Counted from the stretch's first letter, positions 45,034 to 53,875 are shown. The stretch: 59,402 nt of DNA from Flavobacteriaceae bacterium (GCA_024643425.1 JAHEMY010000005.1:1-59402), one strand, 5' to 3'. Numbers and translations are program-made. The notes: generated by a model from the letters alone, not told the origin.

Positions 45034-45672
45034 TCAACTTAAATACGTCAAAAAATTAGTGCGAGAAATTTCTTCTGCTCCTAAAGAATTGAGATGGTCG
45101 GTATACAGTTGACAATCGATTAATTTATAGTGATCCTTTTTCAAAGCTTGAATTAAGTAATAAAATCCAACTTTTGAAGCGTCCGACATTGTGCTAAACA
45201 TACTTTCTCCACAAAAGATCTTCTTTTCGGGAAGATCAATTCCATACAATCCTCCAACAAGCAAACCATCGTTACAAACTTCAACAGATTTAGCATGACC
45301 CAGCTCATGCAAACGTAAGTAAGCGTCCATCATTTCATCGGTAATCCAGGTGCCTCTTTGGCCGTTTCTTTTAATGGATGCGCAATGCGCTAAAACTTCC
45401 GGAAACTTTTGATTAAAACTAATTTCAAATACCTCGTCCCTTATCGTTTTTCGCAAACTCTTAGAAACTTTAAAGCGTTCCGGAAACAAAACCATTCTGG
45501 GGTCCGGACTCCACCACAAAATTGGATCACCATCTTCATACCACGGAAATATCCCCGAACGATACGCAAGCAGTAATCGTTCCGGAGAGAGGTCGCCTCC
45601 AATAGCCAATAAGCCTTGTTCTGTGGCGTTCGACACGTGTGGAAAGGAAAGCGCTTTTGAAAGGTAATGCAT
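45034..45672 (-). CDS. aat: Leucyl/phenylalanyl-tRNA--protein transferase
   Basis: Adds Leu or Phe to N-terminal Arg/Lys of proteins, creating an N-degron for ClpS/ClpAP. 212 aa. The motif GIFPWYEDGDPILWWSPDPRMVLFP near residue 40 and the C-terminal EVCNDGLLVGGLYGIDL and FCGESMFSTMSDASK match the family. The 195-base gap upstream has no further gene, only a terminator for the next operon. Confidence 0.96.
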   Translation of the reverse strand: MHYLSKALSFPHVSNATEQGLLAIGGDLSPERLLLAYRSGIFPWYEDGDPILWWSPDPRMVLFPERFKVSKSLRKTIRDEVFEISFNQKFPEVLAHCASIKRNGQRGTWITDEMMDAYLRLHELGHAKSVEVCNDGLLVGGLYGIDLPEKKIFCGESMFSTMSDASKVGFYYLIQALKKDHYKLIDCQLYTDHLNSLGAEEISRTNFLTYLS

Positions 45673-45830
45673 TGTTATTCAGGCTAGAAAAAATGTTAAA
45701 ATGATTTTTTTAGTTTGAAAAATCCGAAATATTAAAGAAATTTAAAAGCTTTTTTGACACCAGCTAGATTATTTGTTCATCATTGTTTATTTTTTTTGAA
45801 TCCGTCAAGAAAGTCACCTAACCCAAAACT

Positions 45831-45866
45831 AACCTCGCTTGTTCGTTCGATAAGCGAGGTTTTTAT
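45831..45866. terminator. Terminator hairpin downstream of atoE
   Basis: AACCTCGCTT pairs with AAGCGAGGTT (10 bp) around an 11-base loop. Plus-strand T-tract (TTTTTATTTTA) is better than the minus-strand tail (AGTTTTGGG). It lies just after the minus-strand atoE stop; no plus-strand gene ends here. Confidence 0.65.
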
Positions 45867-45867
45867 T

Positions 45868-47244
45868 TTACCATAAAAGCAACCCTAGAATAAAAACACC
45901 GGCTCCTAAAAACATGAGGAGTATCGTGTATGGCAAGATTTCCTTTGCCTTTAATTTAGTAATACCCAGTAAGGGTAATGCCCAAAATGGTTGTAACATA
46001 TTTGTTAGCTGATCCCCATACGCTAAAGCCATAATTGCCTTTGGTAAAGGAACTCCCAGTTTTAAGGCAGATTCAATAACAATGGGGCCTTGTATGGCCC
46101 ATTGCCCCCCACCACTCGGAACAAATATATTGACGATTCCTGCACTGAGAAAGGTATAAAGCGGCAAGGTGGTCTCGTTAGCAATGGAAACAAAGAAGTC
46201 TGAAATTTGAATTACCATTCCACTATCACGCATAATTCCCATAATCCCAAAATACAACGGAAACTGAATTAATATCCCTGAAGCACCTTTTATTGCCTCT
46301 TCTAAGGCATTCAAAAAATTTGTAAAATTGCCGTGTAAGAGCAACCCCAATCCAAGCATTAAAAAATTAAGCATGTTGGGGGTAATGATCAACTCAGATA
46401 AGGCTCCGTGGTATTGATAGATAAACGCTATTAGAATAAGCAAGCCAAAACCAATCCCCATAATTTTGGAATGATCAAGGCGTTCTGCACCTTTCAACGC
46501 TTGCGTCTTCTCAATGGAAGCCTTATATATTGGCAAATTAGTAGGCGTATCGGAAGCCTTTTTTCCAATTTGTCTCAAAACAACAGGAATTAGAATCAAT
46601 AATATTCCAAAGAGCAGTAAATTTTGAGTGCTAAATACGGTCTCACTATAAGGGATATAATCCGGGAGTTTTGAAACCATAGCTTCGTTTCCCACCCCCT
46701 CCATAAAACTTTTAAGATGTCCGCTTTCGCTTACCTTTGCCGGTGCCGATCCGCTAATTCCTCCATGCCATAACATCAATCCCACGTAGCCCGAAGCTCC
46801 AACTAACGGATAGTTAATTGAAAACCCTCGTTCTTGCGCTGCTTCAGCCACTTTCCGGGCTAAGATGGCTCCAAAAATAAGCCCGAGGCCCCAGTTAAAA
46901 AAAGACACAAGCAAGGTGGTAAAACTCACCAAAACAACTGCATTTTGAGTGTTCGAAACTAAATTCGTGAGTTTCTGAATCAAGCGATTCATAGGGGTGC
47001 TAAGCACTAAAATATGTCCGAGCACCAAAATCAACATCATTTGATAAGCAAAAACCAAAAGGCTATTGTTCCAAATACCTCCTTCCCAATAAGTGAGGAC
47101 TGTTAGAAAGTGATTGCCATCTTCCGGAGCAGGGGTAAAAAACAATGCCAACAAGATTGTGATTACTGTGAGGATAATCGCAATAGCAAAAGGAGATGGC
47201 AAAAACCTTTTAAAAAAAACTTCTACAACTTTAGATAGGTTCAT
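45868..47244 (-). CDS. Short-chain fatty acid transporter, AtoE family
   Basis: 458 aa with about 12 transmembrane segments. The family region SFFNWGLGLIFGAILARKVA and GIVNIFVPSGGGQWAIQGPI are characteristic of AtoE. It probably imports short-chain fatty acids such as acetate or butyrate. A terminator hairpin ends 14 bases before its ATG, so it either has a leaderless promoter within the T-rich gap or depends on read-through from the DUF3127 gene. Confidence 0.88.
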   Translation of the reverse strand: MNLSKVVEVFFKRFLPSPFAIAIILTVITILLALFFTPAPEDGNHFLTVLTYWEGGIWNNSLLVFAYQMMLILVLGHILVLSTPMNRLIQKLTNLVSNTQNAVVLVSFTTLLVSFFNWGLGLIFGAILARKVAEAAQERGFSINYPLVGASGYVGLMLWHGGISGSAPAKVSESGHLKSFMEGVGNEAMVSKLPDYIPYSETVFSTQNLLLFGILLILIPVVLRQIGKKASDTPTNLPIYKASIEKTQALKGAERLDHSKIMGIGFGLLILIAFIYQYHGALSELIITPNMLNFLMLGLGLLLHGNFTNFLNALEEAIKGASGILIQFPLYFGIMGIMRDSGMVIQISDFFVSIANETTLPLYTFLSAGIVNIFVPSGGGQWAIQGPIVIESALKLGVPLPKAIMALAYGDQLTNMLQPFWALPLLGITKLKAKEILPYTILLMFLGAGVFILGLLLW

Positions 47245-47258
47245 GGATTAAAAATAAA

Positions 47259-47281
47259 AAATCCCACTCAAGGCGGGATTT
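47259..47281 (-). terminator. Terminator after the DUF3127 gene
   Basis: On the minus strand AAATCCC pairs with GGGATTT (7 bp, 9-base loop) and is followed by TTTTTATTTTT. It ends 14 bases before the atoE start, so it could also act as an attenuator. Confidence 0.7.
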
Positions 47282-47296
47282 ATTTACACGATTTTA

Positions 47297-47671
47297 TTAA
47301 AAGGGTAAATCGTCATGATCTTCATCGTTCACATTCGAAATTGGTTCGAAAGCGTCCTCGGGTGGCATTGGTGGCATTTTCCCAGAAACTGATTCCTGTA
47401 AATTCTCAATGCGCCATCCTTGGATCGAATTAAAATATTTTGTTTCGCCTTGTGGATTCACCCATTCACGGCCGCGAAGGTTAATCCCCACCTTAACCGT
47501 CTGTCCCACTTGACAACTATTTAGCAAATCGGTTTTGTCTTGAACAAACTCAATCATGATATGCTGAGGATACTGCTCTTCAGTAGTCACTACCAATTCT
47601 CTTTTTCTAAACCCATTACTACCAAAAGTTTGAGTTTCACCAATTAATTTAATTTTTCCTTGTACTTCCAT
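47297..47671 (-). CDS. DUF3127 protein (single-stranded-DNA-binding-like OB fold)
   Basis: 124 aa from the ATG at 47671 (MEVQGKIKLIGETQTFGSNG), which begins after the upstream flavoprotein stop; an upstream codon would add 12 residues. The beta-rich core (KRELVVTTEEQYPQHIMIEF and KVGINLRGREWVNPQGET) and an acidic tail ending DDLPF resemble SSB proteins, whose acidic C-termini recruit partners. Function is unassigned. A terminator follows. Confidence 0.82.
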   Translation of the reverse strand: MEVQGKIKLIGETQTFGSNGFRKRELVVTTEEQYPQHIMIEFVQDKTDLLNSCQVGQTVKVGINLRGREWVNPQGETKYFNSIQGWRIENLQESVSGKMPPMPPEDAFEPISNVNDEDHDDLPF

Positions 47672-47676
47672 TTCTT

Positions 47677-48513
47677 CTAATTTTCTGAATTCAATAATAT
47701 ATTCCATGCGCTTTCCACATCCCCCGATTCGAGTAATGCATGCGCTTTTTTATGCAGTTCTTGATTGCCGGTTGCCTTTTTTTCAGCAGCTTCCGGTAAA
47801 CTTTCAATATTGGCAAGTTGCCCCAGGTCGTTTCCGGAAAGCACCTTACTTTCACGTATTACTTTCGGTAAAGCATCAACCCCAATTCCTAATGTACGTA
47901 ATGGTTTTGGCACTTCAAACATCCCGTCTTTAGCACGAGAATACCAATTACCTCCCATCCTAGCGACGGCATCAATTTTTAGCGGATCGATGGCTCCTTC
48001 ATGATCCAAGATTTCTTCATTGATATGAACGCGCACCACTTGTGCAATCACCAAATTTCCGGCACCCCCTTCATCCCCCATTGAAATCACATCCTTAACA
48101 ATACATTCCATTTGAACCGGTGATTCACCTACCCGAGGTGGCTTTACCACTTCTGACGGAACTTCGGTAAATCCGGCTTTTACAAATTCATTGACTCCCT
48201 TGGGATATTCCGTGGAAGAAAGACTCATTTGCTGAACCATATCATAGCTCACGATATTGATGACCACTTCTTTCGTCTCCAGTACATTTTCCAACGTGTG
48301 TTTGATGGTATTACCACGAACCCGTCGAGCCGGTGAAAACACTAAAATTGGTGGATTCGCGCTAAATACGTTAAAAAAACTATAGGGCGACAAATTCACA
48401 TTGCCTTCAGAATCAATGGTACTTGCAAAGCATATCGGTCTTGGAGCAACGGCACCTAATAAATAGCCGTGCAATTTTGCCGTCGTTATTTCGTTTGGAT
48501 CGATACTCAACAT
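47677..48513 (-). CDS. Flavin reductase family protein
   Basis: About 278 aa from the ATG at 48513; a GTG two codons upstream is possible. The FMN-binding flavin-reductase-like fold is shown by VAPRPICFASTIDSEGNVNLSPYSFFN and PILVFSPARRVRGNTIKHTL; the region around 60-120 fits NADH:flavin oxidoreductases. The C-terminal 60 residues (SLPEAAEKKATGNQELHKKA and on) are helical and not typical of the family. It is divergent from the histidine kinase at 48610. Confidence 0.87.
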   Translation of the reverse strand: MLSIDPNEITTAKLHGYLLGAVAPRPICFASTIDSEGNVNLSPYSFFNVFSANPPILVFSPARRVRGNTIKHTLENVLETKEVVINIVSYDMVQQMSLSSTEYPKGVNEFVKAGFTEVPSEVVKPPRVGESPVQMECIVKDVISMGDEGGAGNLVIAQVVRVHINEEILDHEGAIDPLKIDAVARMGGNWYSRAKDGMFEVPKPLRTLGIGVDALPKVIRESKVLSGNDLGQLANIESLPEAAEKKATGNQELHKKAHALLESGDVESAWNILLNSEN

Positions 48514-48609
48514 GGCCACAAAGGTATTGTAATTGTGACGGTCTTAAAAACGACTTGACACAATAATATTAACATAATTCCATTATATTTAAACTGAAAT
48601 TCTTCTCGT

Positions 48610-49764
48610 ATGCCCAATAAAACGATCCTCACGCGTTGGTTCTTTATTTTATCATCGGTGCTAATAATTAGCCTGATTCTTTTTAATACCTACCAATTCT
48701 TCAATCAACTTAAGGATAACGAGCGCAACAAAATGAAGATTTGGGCCGCGGCCTTCGAGGAATTCCAACAGGTAGACCTTACCAACAAAGATTGGAATAG
48801 CGAGTTGATTTTGAACGTTCTTCAAAGCAACACAACAACCCCAATGATTTTACATACGCTTAAAGAAGACAAGTACGATGTAAATAATTTAGATTCGGCA
48901 GCCATTTCAAATCCGGTAAAACGACTTGAATTAATTGAGGAGTTCTCTTCAGAATACAACCCCATCGAAGTAAAATATAAAGAAGAAGTACTTCAAATTA
49001 TCTATTATGGAAACTCGCCGATTATTAACAAAATTAAATATTACCCGGCTGCACTTATCGTAATTATTGTGCTGTTCTTTTTATCCGTTTATTTCTTTTA
49101 CCAAACGTCAAAATCGGCCGAACAGAATAAACTTTGGGCCGGAATGGCTAAAGAAACGGCACACCAAATAGGAACGCCCCTTTCCTCTTTAGTGGGATGG
49201 GCCGAAATTTTAAAATCGGAACAAGTGAATCCCGAGTATATCGTAGAAATTGAAAAAGATATATCGCGATTAGAAACCATCACCGAACGTTTTTCAAAAA
49301 TTGGATCCATTCCAAAATTGGAAGAAACTGAGTTGGTTGCGATAACACAAGCATCCTATGAATATCTAAAAAACAGAACCTCCAAATTGATCCATTTTGA
49401 GATAAAAGTACCAAATGAAAAAATCCTTGTAAATTTGAATCCACAACTATTTAGTTGGACCATTGAAAATTTAGTAAAGAATGGAATTGATGCCATGAAA
49501 GGTCAAGGAACAATTTCGCTGGAAATAAGCACCCATAACAAGAAAGCCATTGTTCGTATAAGTGATACCGGCAAAGGCATACCGAAAAAGGACTTTAAAA
49601 AGATTTTTATTCCCGGTTTTACCACCAAAAAAAGAGGTTGGGGACTTGGATTATCCCTCTCAAGACGTATTATTGAGGTGTATCATAAGGGAAAAATTTA
49701 TGTTTCCAAAAGTGTCAAAAATGAAGGAACTACCATTGAAATCGATTTACCTCAATTAAACTGA
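48610..49764 (+). CDS. Orphan membrane sensor histidine kinase
   Basis: 384 aa. Transmembrane helices at about 9-27 and 146-164 enclose a periplasmic sensing domain of about 115 residues with no family resemblance. The phospho-acceptor H185 lies in KETAHQIGTPLSSLVGW, a variant form of the HisKA motif. The ATPase domain has LVKNGIDAMKGQG (N), ISDTGKGIPK (G1), FTTKKRGWGLGLSLS (G2). No response regulator is adjacent, so its partner is elsewhere. The stop overlaps the next ATG (TGATG). Confidence 0.9.
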   Translation: MPNKTILTRWFFILSSVLIISLILFNTYQFFNQLKDNERNKMKIWAAAFEEFQQVDLTNKDWNSELILNVLQSNTTTPMILHTLKEDKYDVNNLDSAAISNPVKRLELIEEFSSEYNPIEVKYKEEVLQIIYYGNSPIINKIKYYPAALIVIIVLFFLSVYFFYQTSKSAEQNKLWAGMAKETAHQIGTPLSSLVGWAEILKSEQVNPEYIVEIEKDISRLETITERFSKIGSIPKLEETELVAITQASYEYLKNRTSKLIHFEIKVPNEKILVNLNPQLFSWTIENLVKNGIDAMKGQGTISLEISTHNKKAIVRISDTGKGIPKKDFKKIFIPGFTTKKRGWGLGLSLSRRIIEVYHKGKIYVSKSVKNEGTTIEIDLPQLN

Positions 49765-50108
49765 TGGACATTCATAAACATCTTTTGCACAGTGCAAAAA
49801 TCAATAACAATTGCCCGGAATGTTTTTTAACGGAAGGGCTGGAATTTAGTTTTTCTCAAACTGAAAAAGAAACCCAATTATATAAAAAGGCAAGTGAAAA
49901 AATAGAGGAAGTTCTTTATTGTCATAATTGTAAAAATGTAATTTACCCGGTAAATTGGAACGACGACATTGAACGTGTCTATTCCTACCACAAAAAGCTC
50001 GCACGATCCATTCCTCATGGGTATCGTTTAAAATCTCTTGCTTACCTGATAATTATTTTGGATGTTTTGGTTCTAGGATTAATTATTTTCCTTCTCGTTC
50101 GGAACTAG
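49764..50108 (+). CDS. Small zinc-ribbon-like membrane protein
   Basis: 114 aa. Two CxxC pairs (CPEC near residue 17 and CHNC near residue 53) could bind one zinc ion, and a C-terminal helix (SLAYLIIILDVLVLGLIIFLLV) anchors it. It is translationally coupled to the histidine kinase, so it may modulate that kinase or its signal (inference). Its 3' end overlaps the convergent HIT gene by 4 bases. No known family was recognised. Confidence 0.72.
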   Translation: MDIHKHLLHSAKINNNCPECFLTEGLEFSFSQTEKETQLYKKASEKIEEVLYCHNCKNVIYPVNWNDDIERVYSYHKKLARSIPHGYRLKSLAYLIIILDVLVLGLIIFLLVRN

Positions 50109-50494
50109 AGATTCCGTTGAATTTTTGACGCCAAGGATTCCATTTGATCGTGATCAAGGCTTATTTTGTGCTGAAAGGTCATTTCTTTCATTTCATTCAA
50201 AGGAATTAAATGTACATGCACATGAGGCACTTCCAACCCAATTACCGACATCCCGATGCGCTTGCAAGGCACCGTTTTTTCTAAAGCTTTTGCCACCTTT
50301 CGGCTAAACTCCATTAAATCCATATAAACGGCTTCATCCAAATCGAATATTTTATTGACTTCTGTTTTCGGGACGCATAAGGTATGTCCCATCGCATTTG
50401 GATTGATGTCTAAAAACGCAATGAATTGGTCATCCTCTGCCACTTTGTAACAGGGAATTTCACCATTGATAATTTTCGTGAAGATGGAAGCCAT
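50105..50494 (-). CDS. HIT-family nucleotide-binding protein
   Basis: 129 aa, HINT-like purine nucleoside phosphoramidase. The catalytic HxHxHxx motif is in PHVHVHLIPLNEM, with IFTKIINGEIPCYKVAEDD at the N-terminus. Three bases after greA on the same strand, likely in its transcript. Confidence 0.93.
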   Translation of the reverse strand: MASIFTKIINGEIPCYKVAEDDQFIAFLDINPNAMGHTLCVPKTEVNKIFDLDEAVYMDLMEFSRKVAKALEKTVPCKRIGMSVIGLEVPHVHVHLIPLNEMKEMTFQHKISLDHDQMESLASKIQRNL

Positions 50495-50496
50495 AG

Positions 50497-50973
50497 TTAA
50501 ACGCGGCTTATTTCAATGATTTCAAATTTCATCGTTCCATTAGGTACTTGTATTTCGGCAAACTCTCCCACTTTCTTACCTAAGAGTCCTTTTCCAATGG
50601 GTGAATCGACAGAAATCTTTCCTGTTTTTAAATCGGCTTCACTTTGTGCCACCAATTTGTAGGTCATTTCCATCCCATTCATCTGATTTTTTATTTTCAC
50701 TGTAGAATGCACCAAAACCTTGGAATTATCCAGTTGTGACTCATCAATTAAACGAGCATTGGCTAAAGTTTCTTCCATTTTAGAGATTCGCAATTCAAGC
50801 AGGCCTTGTGCTTCCTTTGCTGCATCATATTCAGCATTTTCACTCAAATCTCCTTTATCCCTGGCATCGGCAATCGCTTGCGAAGCTCTAGGGCGTTCAA
50901 CATCCTTTAAATGATTAAGCTCGTCCCTTAATTTTTTTAATCCTTCTGCAGTGTAATATGATACTTTACTCAT
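50497..50973 (-). CDS. greA: Transcription elongation factor GreA
   Basis: Stimulates the intrinsic transcript cleavage of stalled RNA polymerase. 158 aa from the ATG at 50973 (MSKVSYYTAEGLKKL); the open frame continues 60 codons upstream but is unlike GreA. The coiled coil with the acidic tip (DARDKGDLSENAEYDAAKEA) and the C-terminal FKBP-like domain (VDSPIGKGLLGKKVGEFAEI) are clear. Upstream lie a -7 element and a terminator-like hairpin in the leader. Confidence 0.96.
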   Translation of the reverse strand: MSKVSYYTAEGLKKLRDELNHLKDVERPRASQAIADARDKGDLSENAEYDAAKEAQGLLELRISKMEETLANARLIDESQLDNSKVLVHSTVKIKNQMNGMEMTYKLVAQSEADLKTGKISVDSPIGKGLLGKKVGEFAEIQVPNGTMKFEIIEISRV

Positions 50974-51037
50974 AACTTCATCGTTTAATGTAATGCGCTT
51001 CCCTTTGTTTTTTCTTTGTAGACTCGTTTTGGGAATT

Positions 51038-51062
51038 AAAAAAATCCCATGCGCGACGGGAT
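51038..51062 (-). terminator. Terminator-like hairpin in the greA leader
   Basis: On the minus strand ATCCCGT-CGCGC-ATGGGAT forms a 7-bp stem (one G-U) and is followed by seven T residues, 65 bases before the greA ATG. No gene ends upstream on this strand within reach, so it is either a leader attenuator or the remnant of one. The sequence is also inside the 5' region of the plus-strand lipoprotein promoter area. Confidence 0.5.
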
Positions 51063-51068
51063 CTAAAG

Positions 51069-51076
51069 CAAATATA
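51069..51076 (-). promoter_or_regulatory. -7 element of greA
   Basis: TATATTTG on the minus strand matches TAnnTTTG and lies just upstream of the leader hairpin. Predicted transcription would begin at or next to the hairpin. Confidence 0.42.
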
Positions 51077-51134
51077 AGAAAAAAATAACATGTGATGGAT
51101 TTGTTGTAATTTCGTCTATTCAATTTTTTAAAAC

Positions 51135-51572
51135 ATGAAGAACCTCTTCGCATTATTTGCCATACTCGTTTTAGCTTGGGGCTGCGGGAAAAACGACGAT
51201 AATAACGTCAATAATAACAACCCTTATCTAACGCCGCCTATTGTAAATTTAAACCTCAACTTAAATTTACCGGAGTATAATCCTTTGAAGTTTCCTGGGA
51301 ATTCTGTGTTCTTAAATCAGCAAGGAATTAAAGGGATCATCATCTACAATGTGAATAATACATTATATACGGCCTTCGATCTTACCGATCCAAATCACAT
51401 TCCGAATGCATGTTCAAGAATGACGGTGGAAGGAGTAATCGCTACTTGTACGTGTGACGATGAAAATTCATACGACATTGTAACGGGGCAGCATCAAAAC
51501 AATACGCAGTCGTATCCAATGCTTCAATACCGGATACAACGAAATGGCGACAATATCACTGTCAACAATTAA
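51135..51572 (+). CDS. Lipoprotein with Rieske-like cysteine pattern
   Basis: 145 aa. Lipobox LAWGC (lipidated Cys17), then an Asn-rich linker. The core has FDLTDPNHIPNACSRM and GVIATCTCDDENSYDIV: a loop spacing (C93...C105, C107) reminiscent of Rieske [2Fe-2S] proteins but without the two His ligands, so a cluster is unlikely. Probably outer-membrane or periplasmic. Function unknown. Its stop overlaps that of the convergent TonB-dependent receptor. Confidence 0.7.
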   Translation: MKNLFALFAILVLAWGCGKNDDNNVNNNNPYLTPPIVNLNLNLNLPEYNPLKFPGNSVFLNQQGIKGIIIYNVNNTLYTAFDLTDPNHIPNACSRMTVEGVIATCTCDDENSYDIVTGQHQNNTQSYPMLQYRIQRNGDNITVNN

Positions 51573-53788
51573 AACCTTAAGGTAGCACCCACCAAGAAAT
51601 TGAATTTTGCTTGAGGATAATATCCTGCACCTTCAATAGTGGTAATGGTTCCCGGATTCGAAAAATCGTCATCATAGGTATAAAAATATCCGTTCGAAAC
51701 ATATTCAGTGTTGAAGATGTTATTCAATAAGGCCGAAAGGACCAATTGCCCTCCAAAAGGAAGTTTATCGAAGGTATAATTCACATTAAAATCGTTAACA
51801 AAATAGGCCTCTAACTTTGAGGTATCACTGTCGATATTGCCCATATACTGCTCCCCAACATACTTTGATAGCAGTGCCATTTGAAGATGTTCAATTGGTT
51901 TAAACTCCAAAATATTTCCCGCAACAATTCCCGGAGAAAATGAAATATTAGTTTTTCCAAGGTTGGTCAAACTTCCGTCAATAGAGGTAATAAAATCCAC
52001 ATTTTTATTGTCGCTTAAAGCAACATTGGGTCGTACACTCCATTTTTCTGAGAGTTTAATCGACGCGTCCAATTCCAGTCCGATGCGATAACTTTTCCCA
52101 CTCGTAGCTCGAATAGGCGCACCAACATTATCCAACGCACCGGTTAACACCAACTGATCTCTGTAATTCATGAAGTAGGCGTTCGAATTTAATTGAAACC
52201 CTTCCGTTAAAAACCTCCAACCCAATTCAAAATCGCTCAATTTTTCGGCTGTAAATACACCTTGTTCAAAATCACTTCTTCTAGGTTCCCGATGCGCAAC
52301 TCCATAGGAAAAATAAAAGCTGTGATCTTTATTCAATTGATAACTTATCCCTGCTTTCGGGTTAAAGAATTCGTAGGTTCTTTTTTCGTTTAATGGCACT
52401 ACTTCCGAAGTGAGTCCGGATGTTTTATAGTTAATAAAACGCCCCTGTACATCGGCAAAGAATCCCCATTCCTTGTTTAATTGAAATGATGCTTTGGTAA
52501 ATAAAGTAGCTTCATTCTTGTCTCCATTTCCGGAATAATAGCGATCCCCCGGTTCACTATCTCCTGCAAAACGCGCCCAAATTACTTCACCAAAATGATC
52601 CCCTCCATAATAACTATAATACACTCCAGAAGAAACATCCCAGCGATCCTTTTTATAATTTACATGCATATTGGCGGCATAGAAATTATTGTTAAGCCAC
52701 CGTCTTCGCACTAAATCGGAGGTTTCGATAGTCTCCCCACCAATCACGACAGGTTCTATTCCATAAAATTCGAGCAATGCATCACTGGTAAAAAGCACAT
52801 TATTCGTATACCACTCGTCTACATACTCTTCAAAATAACCGCGACCATGGGTGTAATTTAAAGAAAGGTTCGCACTCCAAACAGCATCAAAACGATGGTT
52901 TACAATGAATTGATAATGATCTTGATCGTAATTATCTACTTGATTTTCGTAAAATCCTTCAAAGTTCCCCTCTTCATCAAACTTAATTCCTGCAGGGTTA
53001 TACGTTCGATCAGATTCTAAGGTAGCTGCATCAATTCCATACCAGGATTGATAGGTAATTTCTTTTCCTCCAAAGGCCAACGCTTTAATTTGGGTGTTCT
53101 TTGTTTTATAAATTCCTTGAAGGAAATACGATTTCAAATCGGATGATGCCCGGTCGATATACCCCTCCGAAGTAATCTTTGAAAGTCGTCCTGAAAATTC
53201 AAAATGATCTTTTAATAAACCTGTGCTAAATTTTGCGGTGTGCTTCCAAGTTTCAAACGACCCATAGCTATTTGCAAATTCGGCAAAGCCTTCTTTTTCA
53301 ACTGCACTACTTAAAAGATTTATACTCGCTCCGAAGGCTCCGGAGCCATTGGAAGAGGTCCCCACGCCACGCTGCAATTGCAAACTCTCTACAGAAGAAG
53401 CAAAATCAGGCAAATCTACCCAGAACGTCCCTTGGCTTTCTGAATCGTTGAACGGAATTCCATTAATGGTTACATTGACCCGTGTTGCGTCGCTCCCTCG
53501 CACCCTTATCCCCGTGTAGCCCACACCAGCTCCAGCATCACTAGTGGTTACGACTGCAGGGAGGTAGTTCAAAAGCAGGGGTAAGTCTTGACCCAAATTT
53601 CGTTGAGCAATCTCCTCTTTTCCTAAATTAGAGTGGGTAATGGGGGAAGTAGCTTTCACCCGGATGGCCTTTAACAACACTTCATCCAGGGTTTCTACCT
53701 CTGTAGTGTCGATAGTTACAGGCTGCTCTTGGGAATGAATCGCGCTTGTGATCCAAACCAGAGCTAATGAAAGAATTAACTTTTTCAT
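51569..53788 (-). CDS. TonB-dependent outer-membrane receptor, likely for thiamine
   Basis: 739 aa. Signal peptide (MKKLILSLALVWITSAIHS), plug domain (about 40-170, with RVRGSDATRVNVTINGIPFN and GVGTSSNGSGAFGASINLLS), then a 22-strand barrel ending in an aromatic residue (FLVGATLRF). A TPP riboswitch in its 5' leader ties it to thiamine status, so the cargo is most likely thiamine, TPP or a precursor rather than iron. No siderophore-receptor features dominate. The 3' end overlaps the convergent lipoprotein gene by 4 bases. Confidence 0.9.
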   Translation of the reverse strand: MKKLILSLALVWITSAIHSQEQPVTIDTTEVETLDEVLLKAIRVKATSPITHSNLGKEEIAQRNLGQDLPLLLNYLPAVVTTSDAGAGVGYTGIRVRGSDATRVNVTINGIPFNDSESQGTFWVDLPDFASSVESLQLQRGVGTSSNGSGAFGASINLLSSAVEKEGFAEFANSYGSFETWKHTAKFSTGLLKDHFEFSGRLSKITSEGYIDRASSDLKSYFLQGIYKTKNTQIKALAFGGKEITYQSWYGIDAATLESDRTYNPAGIKFDEEGNFEGFYENQVDNYDQDHYQFIVNHRFDAVWSANLSLNYTHGRGYFEEYVDEWYTNNVLFTSDALLEFYGIEPVVIGGETIETSDLVRRRWLNNNFYAANMHVNYKKDRWDVSSGVYYSYYGGDHFGEVIWARFAGDSEPGDRYYSGNGDKNEATLFTKASFQLNKEWGFFADVQGRFINYKTSGLTSEVVPLNEKRTYEFFNPKAGISYQLNKDHSFYFSYGVAHREPRRSDFEQGVFTAEKLSDFELGWRFLTEGFQLNSNAYFMNYRDQLVLTGALDNVGAPIRATSGKSYRIGLELDASIKLSEKWSVRPNVALSDNKNVDFITSIDGSLTNLGKTNISFSPGIVAGNILEFKPIEHLQMALLSKYVGEQYMGNIDSDTSKLEAYFVNDFNVNYTFDKLPFGGQLVLSALLNNIFNTEYVSNGYFYTYDDDFSNPGTITTIEGAGYYPQAKFNFLVGATLRF

Positions 53789-53875
53789 TCGTAAAACAAT
53801 TACGAATAAAAGGGGTCATTATTCTCGGTTATTAAATGGTTTATGCGCCTTACGGAAATAAATCTCCAGCTCGCC

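Noticed and set aside
50974-51153. Upstream extension of greA (60 codons)
   Set aside because: The sequence is not GreA-like and contains the promoter and leader hairpin; GreA starts at 50973.
51569-53788. Iron-siderophore receptor assignment for the TonB-dependent receptor
   Set aside because: The plug and barrel are generic and the TPP riboswitch indicates thiamine-related cargo.
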